Positions 57,981 through 64,000 of a stretch of DNA of 64,000 bases are shown piece after piece. The translations under genes were made by a program, and so were the position numbers. Numbering within the stretch: position 1 is the stretch's first letter; each line of letters opens with the position of its first letter. The stretch covers positions 62,001 through 126,000 of the forward strand of contig CAVRGT010000007.1 in the NCBI GenBank assembly GCA_963720805.1. The letters are read 5' to 3'. The notes under the pieces were generated by a model. That model worked only from the letters and a program-made list of their open reading frames with translations. It did not search any database and was not told the origin of the DNA. This stretch comes from VRUE01 sp963720805. Its GTDB lineage: Bacteria > Actinomycetota > Thermoleophilia > Solirubrobacterales > 70-9.

Positions 57981-58418
57981 TCAGGCACCTGCAAACGGGT
58001 CCTCGACCCTGATCCCGTCGAAACGGCGGAAGTCACGATCGCGGGTGTAGATGGTGCCAACCCCATGCTGGCGCATCAGGGCGGCGATGTGGGCGTCGGT
58101 GACGTCCTTGCCCCGCGTTCCGGCCGAAGCCGTCTCTCTGTACATCGCCAAGAAGTTCGGGGCCTCGCCCGGGGTGCGGACGTGGTCGCGATCGATCAGG
58201 TCGCCCAAAGAGGAGAGCGCTTCGTTCGGGCTGAGCGGTCTGTCGGTGATCGCGGGATTGGTTGAAAGCCTCAGGAACCCCATCGCGACCGGCCAGAACA
58301 CGTAGAGAAGCTCCGGACCGCGAGCGAGGCGCTCGATAAGGGCATATGCCGTCTCGAAGGACTCGCTCCGTGTGTTGGCGGCATAGAGCAGGACGTTGGT
58401 ATCGATCGCCGCGCTCAC
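57981..58418 (-). CDS. vapC: PIN-domain toxin VapC
   Basis: Protein of 145 aa, GTG start at 58418 overlapping the antitoxin stop (GTGA). PIN acidic residues D6 (IDTNVLLYA), D108 (DVTDAHIA) and D127/D129 (TRDRDF) are present; the segment FWPVAMGFLRLSTNPA lacks the usual Glu before FLR, a variation I associate with one VapC subgroup. It is probably an RNase inhibited by the upstream VapB. Confidence 0.88.
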   Translation of the reverse strand: MSAAIDTNVLLYAANTRSESFETAYALIERLARGPELLYVFWPVAMGFLRLSTNPAITDRPLSPNEALSSLGDLIDRDHVRTPGEAPNFLAMYRETASAGTRGKDVTDAHIAALMRQHGVGTIYTRDRDFRRFDGIRVEDPFAGA

Positions 58419-58669
58419 CCCTCGCCCCTTTCGAACTCCTCCCGGTCAAGCAGGTTCCAGACCGCCTCCTTGTCCTCCAGGTCAACCTTGAAAGGCCCCA
58501 TGTCCCTTCTCACCCAATTCAGAGGCCGAGGCGGCGTGGGCTCGTCCGCGCCGAGGCTGCCGGCCAGCAGCTCGGAGGCCACCTGGCCCATGCTCTTTCC
58601 TTCTGAGGTGGCACGGCGGCGCAAGTCGGCAAGCACCGTGGCGTCGAGGTCGAAGGTTGTTCGTGGCAT
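58415..58669 (-). CDS. vapB: Antitoxin VapB, ribbon-helix-helix type
   Basis: About 84 aa from the ATG at 58669 (a longer frame from 58696 is possible). The N-terminus is an RHH DNA-binding motif (RTTFDLDATVLADLRRRATSEGKSMGQVASELL); the C-terminal acidic helix would bind VapC. It overlaps vapC by 4 bp. The two probably autoregulate. Confidence 0.82.
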   Translation of the reverse strand: MPRTTFDLDATVLADLRRRATSEGKSMGQVASELLAGSLGADEPTPPRPLNWVRRDMGPFKVDLEDKEAVWNLLDREEFERGEG

Positions 58670-58811
58670 GATGTGTGATGCTATTGGCATTGTCATCTGA
58701 TGTCAATCGATAGTTGGTTCATGGCCGAGACGCCAGGGCGAGGCAACGCGCATGTGGCGCGCCATTGGTTGCGATTCACGCGCATCCCCGTCACGGGCTA
58801 AATTGATCTGC

Positions 58812-59246
58812 GTGAGCGAGCGCGACGGGATCGAGGCGCTGACCGAGGCGATCGGGCGCTACAACGAGGCCTGGAACGCGCAGGACCTCGACGCGATCGT
58901 GGCGATGCACGCGGCGGACATGGTCTTCGCCAACCACACCGCCGGCGAGAGCGCCGTCGGTGCCGAGGTGCGCGGCCACATCGCCAAGATCTTCGAGTCC
59001 TGGCCCGATATGAAGTTCGAGACGCGGCGCCTCTACGTAAGGGGCGGCGTGGTGACGCAGGAGTGGACGGCGACCGCGACCCACTCGAAGACCTTGCACC
59101 GCGGTGAGCTCGAGGCTCCGCCGAGCGGTCGCACGGTGAGCTGGGACGGCGTCGACGTGATCCCCTTCGAGGACGGACTGATCAAGCGCAAGGACGTCTA
59201 CTCGGACTCGGTCGGGATTCTGCGCCAGGTCGGCCTGCTCGACTGA
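58812..59246 (+). CDS. SnoaL-like/NTF2-fold protein
   Basis: 144 aa from the GTG at 58812. The NTF2 fold is suggested by LTEAIGRYNEAWNAQDLDAIVAMHAADMVFANH and the later RRLYVRGGVVTQEWTATATHSK. Such proteins are polyketide cyclases or small-molecule enzymes or binding proteins; the function here is not assignable. Confidence 0.75.
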   Translation: MSERDGIEALTEAIGRYNEAWNAQDLDAIVAMHAADMVFANHTAGESAVGAEVRGHIAKIFESWPDMKFETRRLYVRGGVVTQEWTATATHSKTLHRGELEAPPSGRTVSWDGVDVIPFEDGLIKRKDVYSDSVGILRQVGLLD

Positions 59247-59354
59247 GCACCACTCGCCGTTTACGCTGGCAATTCCCCCCGAGCCAGGATCGCTGCGCGG
59301 GTAGGCTGCGCGGGCACGCCAGCGGGCGGCAATCCAACTACTTCAGGAGGAGAG

Positions 59355-59753
59355 ATGGCGGACTACGCGGTGAAGAAGATCGACGACATGGAGGGGATCT
59401 ACCGGGGTGCCTTCAAGCGGGCCCGGGCCGAGCTCGGGGTCGAATCGTTCGGCATGCAGGTGATCGACATGCCGGCCAACTACGAGAACTATCCCGACCA
59501 CGACCACACCCATGACAATCAGGAGGAGGTCTTCCTCGCCCTGCGCGGCGGCGGCGAGATCGAGATCGCCGGCGAGCGCTTCCCGCTCGACTCCGACCAC
59601 ATGGCGCGGGTGGCCCCCGAGGTCAAACGCAAGGTCTGGCCGGGAGCCGACGGCGTCCGCCTGCTCGTCCTCGGCGGAGTGCCGGGACAGGCTTACGAGG
59701 CGGCCGACATCACCAAGCTCGGAGAGCCCGACCCGATGGCAAGCTCGGCCTGA
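59355..59753 (+). CDS. Cupin-domain protein
   Basis: 132 aa with a strong AGGAGGAG immediately upstream of the ATG. The cupin metal motif is partial: YPDHDHTHDNQEEVFLALRGGGEIEIAGE provides clustered His and Glu, followed by the second motif-like RVLVLGGVPG. Function unknown. Confidence 0.75.
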   Translation: MADYAVKKIDDMEGIYRGAFKRARAELGVESFGMQVIDMPANYENYPDHDHTHDNQEEVFLALRGGGEIEIAGERFPLDSDHMARVAPEVKRKVWPGADGVRLLVLGGVPGQAYEAADITKLGEPDPMASSA

Positions 59754-59766
59754 GCCCGCCCCGAAC

Positions 59767-59958
59767 CTACTCGTCCTCCCGGCGCCGCTCGTAGCCGGGA
59801 CAAGCAGCGACGGGGACCCGCGGATAGCGGGGATAGCGCGGGTCGGTGCGCGAGCGCCGGCAGAGCGAGAAGACCGACCCGCGCGTGTTCGGCACCAGCT
59901 GCTGGTGCACGCAGCTGTCGCAGAGACCGTTGCCGGGAGCGATGCCAGTAGCAGCCAT
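59767..59958 (-). CDS. Small four-cysteine protein, 63 aa
   Basis: From the ATG at 59958. It contains CDSC, then C33 and C53 in a basic Arg/Pro/Tyr-rich sequence (RTDPRYPRYPRVPV). The CxxC...C...C pattern fits a small zinc-binding domain. Similar short proteins recur in actinobacteria (recollection, not checked). Function unknown. Confidence 0.6.
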   Translation of the reverse strand: MAATGIAPGNGLCDSCVHQQLVPNTRGSVFSLCRRSRTDPRYPRYPRVPVAACPGYERRREDE

Positions 59959-60056
59959 GCCACGAAAACTACGAACTTCACCGTCCCACGGGATTCCGTG
60001 CACGCTGTGAAACCTGGATCAGCTTCCATCTGGACCTGAGGCGGATCCCGGCTCAG

Positions 60057-61178
60057 GTGTGGATGATGCTCGGGGCCGCACGCTCCCACAGCGACCACAT
60101 CGCGCATTCGATGCTCAAACCCGAGACAGGGCAGGAGCTTCATCAGCTGTTTCTCGCCAAGGGCGTGCACGCCACCACGGCCATCGAGGGCAACACGCTT
60201 GGTGAGGACGATGCACTAAAGGCCATTCAAGGCACGCTCGAGCTGCCCAAGTCCCAGCAGTACCTGGGCCAGGAGATTCAGAACATCATCGAAGCCGCCA
60301 ATGCGATCAAGGACGAGATGGTCGGCACCCCCGAGGCCTCCACGCGCCTCTCCAGGAAAAAGATCGAGAACTACAACTTGACGGTTCTCCATGATCTACC
60401 GACAGACGAGGGAACTATTCCAGGTCAGATACGCAACCACTCGGTTGGTGTCGGGCGGTACCGGGGAGCACCCCATCAGGATTGCGAGTTCCTGCTGGCT
60501 CGGCTTTGCGACTGGTTGAACGAATCCGAGCTGAGCATCACAGAGCCCGAGACCCGGGTTCCGTACGCGATTTTGAAAGCGATCATCGCCCATCTCTACA
60601 TCGCCTGGATCCACCCCTTCGGCGACGGCAACGGGCGCACGGCGCGCCTGGTTGAGGTCCAGGTTCTACTTGCCGCGGAACTCCCCGCCCCCGCTTGCCA
60701 TCTGTTGAGCAACCACTACAACCTGACTCGAACCGAGTACTACAGGCAGTTGGAACTCGCGAGCCGCAGCGAAGACCCGGTGCCTTTCATCGAGTACGCG
60801 GTGCGTGGCCTCCTCGACGGCCTCGAAGAGGCCCTCGGGAAGATCCGCGCTCAGCAGTTCGAAGATCGATGGGAGCAATACGTCTACGAGACCTTCGGGG
60901 AACTGAAAACGAATGCGGACCGGCGTCGTCTTCGCCTCGTTCTGGACCTCACCGCGCACTACCAGGCAACCCTCGAGGGAGCCACCAAGAGCGAGCTCAG
61001 AAGTCTGACCCCGGCGCTCACGGGTGCCTACGCGGGAAAGACGGTCAAGACCCTCTCCCGGGATCTAAACGCCGTTCTCGCCATGGGGCTGCTTGAAGAG
61101 GACGAGCAGGGGTATGTTCCCCGCGACTGGGTCATACTCGCATTCCGACCAGACCGCCGAGATGCCGCTAGCGAATAA
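60057..61178 (+). CDS. Fic-domain AMPylase-type protein, 5' end possibly truncated
   Basis: 373 aa from GTG 60057. Class II type Fic: inhibitory helix TTAIEGNTL (about residues 40-48) with its Glu, and the catalytic HPFGDGNGRTAR (about 187-198). C-terminal winged helix-like end. The frame upstream to 59952 encodes WISFHLDLRRIPAQ, which looks like the usual Fic N-terminus, but contains no ATG, GTG or TTG, so the original start may have been lost. It would transfer AMP or another NMP onto a target. Confidence 0.85.
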   Translation: MWMMLGAARSHSDHIAHSMLKPETGQELHQLFLAKGVHATTAIEGNTLGEDDALKAIQGTLELPKSQQYLGQEIQNIIEAANAIKDEMVGTPEASTRLSRKKIENYNLTVLHDLPTDEGTIPGQIRNHSVGVGRYRGAPHQDCEFLLARLCDWLNESELSITEPETRVPYAILKAIIAHLYIAWIHPFGDGNGRTARLVEVQVLLAAELPAPACHLLSNHYNLTRTEYYRQLELASRSEDPVPFIEYAVRGLLDGLEEALGKIRAQQFEDRWEQYVYETFGELKTNADRRRLRLVLDLTAHYQATLEGATKSELRSLTPALTGAYAGKTVKTLSRDLNAVLAMGLLEEDEQGYVPRDWVILAFRPDRRDAASE

Positions 61179-61332
61179 ACGCCCAACCGGACTGCCCTTC
61201 CCCCGGATTTCCAAATCCGGGACGTCTCTCACTGAGCTCGCGGAAGGCCTGGAGAAGGCATCACGGCGGCTTGAGCGTTCGTGGCAACGGGGTCAGCGCG
61301 TCCGGCGGCCCGCAGGCAAGGTGGAGGAGTAG
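61162..61332 (+). CDS. Possible small protein, 56 aa, overlapping fic
   Basis: The ATG at 61162 lies 17 bp inside the fic 3' end. It encodes a basic, helical peptide (SLTELAEGLEKASRRLERSWQRGQR). The overlap arrangement suggests coupling, but coding potential is modest. Confidence 0.35.
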   Translation: MPLANKRPTGLPFPRISKSGTSLTELAEGLEKASRRLERSWQRGQRVRRPAGKVEE

Positions 61333-61400
61333 GCGAGCTGCCGGAAAATGCGGGTCGCTGCTGCCGATCCGTCATCTTCGCCACAGGCTAGCTTTGCGGT

Positions 61401-63653
61401 GTGAACGGCAGCGCCACACTCTTCGACGCTGACGCGGCATCGCACTCGGCCACGGTCGAGGTGCTCGGCGTCATCTTCAGCGCCGAGGACGACGGCTACG
61501 CGGTGCTCGAGGTCCAGGACGCGGAGTCCGGCGAGGGCTTCGCCTTGGTCGGCCCGGTCGCCCACCTCGGAGTCGGCGATCGCGCCGAAGTGAGCGGCGA
61601 GTGGCAGACCCACGCCCGTTACGGCCGCCAGCTGCGCGCCCAGGGGGCGCTGCCGCTCGACCCCGCCGACCGCGAGGGACAGATCGCCTACCTGACCTCG
61701 CTGCGCCACATCGGTCCTGCCCGGGCCGAACGGTTGGTCGACGAGCACGGCGAGGGGGTGCTCGGCGCGATCGCGGCGAATCCGCAGGCCGTGTTCAACT
61801 CGCTGCGAGGAATCAGCGCCAACCAAGCGGCGGCCGCGACCGAATCCTGGCACGCGAGCCGCGCCGTGCGTGACCTGCACGTGCAGCTCGCTCCACACGG
61901 CCTGGCGCACCTGGCGGCGCCGATCCACACCCGCTTCGGCGAGAGCTCGATGGCGATCCTGCACGAGGACCCCTACCGGCTGACCGAGGTCGACGGGGTC
62001 GGCTTCGTCCGCGCCGACAAGATCGCCCTCGCTGCCGACGTGCCGCCGGAGTCAAGCCGACGGGCGCAGGCGGCCGCTGTGTACGCCCTTGGCGAGGCCG
62101 AGCAGCAGGGCAACAGCTACCTGCCGATTGCCGAGCTGACGGCGCGCACCGGCAAGCTGCTTGGCCTTTCCCCGGACCCCGAGGTGCTCTGCGAAGCAAA
62201 CGGCTTGATCGACGACGAGGCTCGCCTCTATCGCCAGTTCACTCATACAAGCGAGTTGGCGGTCGCTCAGGCCCTGGCACTGCGCAGCGCCGCCCCGGCC
62301 CACCTCGACCACGATCCCGACGAGGCGCCTGCGCGCGATGAGGCGGAGACCGAACTGACCGACGAGCAGTGGTCCGCCGTGCGCGGCGCCTTCGGCGCCC
62401 GCATCTCGGTCCTGACCGGAGGGCCCGGCGTCGGCAAGACGGCCTGCACGCGGGCGATCGTCGAGGAGGGCGAAAAGGCCCACCTGCGGATTGCCCTCTG
62501 CGCCCCCACCGGCCGCGCCGCCCGGCGTCTGGAGGAGGCGACCGGCCACTCGGCGCAGACGATCCACCGCACGCTCGAGTGGAGCCCGGGCCGTGAGCCC
62601 GCGTTCAAGCCGGGGCACCCGCTGCCCGTCGACCTGGTGATCGTCGATGAGTCCTCGATGCTCAACCTGCGCCTGATCGAGGTCCTGCTCGGCGGCCTCG
62701 CCGAGTCGACCCACGTCGTCTTCGTCGGCGACGCCGACCAGCTGCCACCGATCGGTGCGGGCAAGCCGTTCGAGGACCTGATCGAGTCGGGGATCGCCCC
62801 GGTCGTCCGCCTCACCCAAATCTTCCGCCAGGCGGCGCGCTCGATGATCACGACCGCGGCCCACGAGATCAACCAGGGCCGCGAACCGCACCTCGAGCCG
62901 GGCGAGGACCAGGACCATGACTTCTTCTTCATCGAGCGGACCAATCCCGAGCGCGCCCTGGAAGCCGTGGTCGAGGTGGTCGCCGAGCGGGCGCCGAAGC
63001 GCTTCGGCGTCGACCCGATCCGCGAGGTGCAGGTGCTGGCCCCGATGTACCGCGGCGCGATCGGAATCGACGCCCTCAACGAGCGCCTGCAGGCGGTGCT
63101 CAACCCCGACGGCAAGCGCGCCGCCGGCGACCGCTTCCGGGTCGGCGACCGGCTGATCCAGACGCGCAACTCGCACGAGCTCGGCCTGATGAACGGCTCG
63201 ATCGTCTTCCTCCGCGCCGACGATCCCGACGAGGAAGAGATCCTCGTCGACACCGACGAGGGCGACTCGCTGACGATCCCCTACGGCGAGACCGCCACCC
63301 TGCGACTCGCCTACGCGATCTCGGTCCACAAGGCGCAGGGCTGCGAGGTCCCGGTCGTGGTCGGCGTCTGCCACCGCTCGCACTCGCGGATGCTGAGCCG
63401 GCCGCTGCTCTACACGGCAATCACCCGCGCCCGCAGCAGCTGCGTGCTGATCGGCGACCGCGCGGTCGCTGGGGGCGGCGGTTCGCCGCGGAGATGGCGG
63501 CGGCCGCTACTCCGGACTGGCCGAGCGCCTGCGTGGATAGCCGCCCTCCCTGCCGGAGATCGGCATCACCCTGGCGGGAGTGGCCCTGCTTGCCGGCCTG
63601 GTCTTCGCGATCCCGGCGCTGCACGAAGCCGCACTGGCAGCGATCCACGGTGA
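61401..63653 (+). CDS. recD2: RecD2-like helicase/ATP-dependent nuclease, probable 3' frameshift
   Basis: GTG start at 61401. An N-terminal OB-like domain (VEVLGVIFSAEDDGYAVLEV) and HhH region (LTSLRHIGPARAERLV) precede the SF1B helicase core: Walker A GGPGVGKTA (340-348), VDESSMLNLRL, VFVGDADQLPPIG, QIFRQA and SVHKAQGCEVPVVV. After RAVAG the literal frame is unlike RecD2; the frame restored by removing one G from the run 63471-63475 gives AAVRRGDGGGRYSGLAERLRG and stops at 63538-63540. Functional end is probably 63540. Confidence 0.88.
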   Translation: MNGSATLFDADAASHSATVEVLGVIFSAEDDGYAVLEVQDAESGEGFALVGPVAHLGVGDRAEVSGEWQTHARYGRQLRAQGALPLDPADREGQIAYLTSLRHIGPARAERLVDEHGEGVLGAIAANPQAVFNSLRGISANQAAAATESWHASRAVRDLHVQLAPHGLAHLAAPIHTRFGESSMAILHEDPYRLTEVDGVGFVRADKIALAADVPPESSRRAQAAAVYALGEAEQQGNSYLPIAELTARTGKLLGLSPDPEVLCEANGLIDDEARLYRQFTHTSELAVAQALALRSAAPAHLDHDPDEAPARDEAETELTDEQWSAVRGAFGARISVLTGGPGVGKTACTRAIVEEGEKAHLRIALCAPTGRAARRLEEATGHSAQTIHRTLEWSPGREPAFKPGHPLPVDLVIVDESSMLNLRLIEVLLGGLAESTHVVFVGDADQLPPIGAGKPFEDLIESGIAPVVRLTQIFRQAARSMITTAAHEINQGREPHLEPGEDQDHDFFFIERTNPERALEAVVEVVAERAPKRFGVDPIREVQVLAPMYRGAIGIDALNERLQAVLNPDGKRAAGDRFRVGDRLIQTRNSHELGLMNGSIVFLRADDPDEEEILVDTDEGDSLTIPYGETATLRLAYAISVHKAQGCEVPVVVGVCHRSHSRMLSRPLLYTAITRARSSCVLIGDRAVAGGGGSPRRWRRPLLRTGRAPAWIAALPAGDRHHPGGSGPACRPGLRDPGAARSRTGSDPR

Positions 63654-64000
63654 AACCGACAAAGTGCAAAGCGAGATCGCCAGCCTCGGCATCGCCGGGC
63701 CGCTGCTGATCCTGGTCCTGACCCTGCTGCACGCCGTCGTCTTCTACCCGGCCGAGATCGTCGACGCCGCCGCCGGGCTCGCCTACGGCTTTTTCCCGGC
63801 CCTGGCCCTGATGATGCTCGGCTGGGTGCTCTCAGGTCTCGCCTGCTTCTTCGTCGGGCGCTCGGTGGCACGGCCGTTGCTCGACCGTTGGTTCGGCTCA
63901 GAGCGCTTCGAGCGGATCGAGGCGCGGATCGAGCGCGGCGGTGCCAAGGCGCTGATCGCGGTTCGGCTGATCCCGATCTTCCCCTTCAGCATCGTCTGTT
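63580..64000 (+). CDS. TVP38/TMEM64-like membrane protein (3' end outside window)
   Basis: Open from GTG 63580 to the end of the window, in the frame that follows the restored recD2 stop. Hydrophobic helices (VALLAGLVFAIPAL, LLILVLTLLHAVVF, LALMMLGWVLSGLACFFVGRS) enclose a VFYPAEIVDAAAGLAYGFF signature typical of the SNARE-associated/DedA-like family, which includes lipid scramblase-type proteins. Only about 140 residues are visible. Confidence 0.75.
   Translation, partial: MALLAGLVFAIPALHEAALAAIHGETDKVQSEIASLGIAGPLLILVLTLLHAVVFYPAEIVDAAAGLAYGFFPALALMMLGWVLSGLACFFVGRSVARPLLDRWFGSERFERIEARIERGGAKALIAVRLIPIFPFSIVC

Overview
The window is 64 kb of high-GC bacterial chromosome, densely coding, with many GTG and TTG starts, short intergenic gaps and frequent ATGA or GTGA stop/start overlaps. 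CarD, DisA, ClpC, a type III glutamine synthetase, an F420-type LLM oxidoreductase, a MerR-cyclase and RecD2 point to an actinobacterium. My best guess is the Thermoleophilia/Solirubrobacterales, inferred from gene content only. I see no rRNA, tRNA, CRISPR array, IS element or prophage.

Left edge (1-6.1 kb): the C-terminal part of a GNAT-like protein, then a four-gene plus-strand cassette: NAD-dependent sugar epimerase, a STAND-type P-loop ATPase with TPR-like repeats, a Gfo/Idh/MocA oxidoreductase and a family 2 glycosyltransferase. The genes overlap or nearly abut, and the stretch looks less GC-rich than its surroundings. It is the best candidate here for an undescribed multi-gene system.

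Core block (6.2-32.7 kb, almost all minus strand): read in transcription order it is tilS-hpt-ftsH-folP-folB-folK-(GST-like, opposite strand)-coaX-dus-greA-lysS-clpC-(AKR)-(MFS)-disA-carD-ispD-[DUF389 pair, PHP]-ispF-(acyl-CoA synthetase)-(coiled coil)-cysS-rlmB-sigH-like. This closely follows the gene order of the Bacillus subtilis tilS-to-sigH region, which supports the sigma factor and rlmB calls. Folate, pantothenate and isoprenoid synthesis, two aminoacyl-tRNA synthetases, proteostasis and c-di-AMP synthesis are housed together.

Right half (32.7-64 kb): a P-II/adenylyl-cyclase pair, a multidomain cell-wall hydrolase, a Usp/LysR divergon, an ammonium transporter, a sirtuin, a fused beta-oxidation enzyme, a DUF2339/TetR divergon, type III glutamine synthetase, a collagen-like secreted protein, a phosphoesterase with a tiny membrane protein, a P450 and rlmN. 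It ends in an accessory stretch (YdeI, LLM oxidoreductase, VapBC, SnoaL, cupin, Fic), RecD2 and a TVP38-like membrane protein cut by the window edge. P-II, Amt and GSIII make nitrogen assimilation a theme of this half.

The most unusual non-coding signal is a set of long perfect hairpins placed directly at gene 3' ends. They fall into at least four sequence families (A at about 10.1, 24.0 and 51.4 kb; B at 29.0 and 38.9 kb; C at 22.4 and 32.7 kb; D at 31.7 and 44.6 kb). Within families A and B the outer arms differ between copies yet stay perfectly complementary, and stop codons often lie inside the stem. A further 27-bp perfect inverted repeat sits inside cysS. Two genes (dus and recD2) appear to carry single-base frameshifts near their 3' ends.
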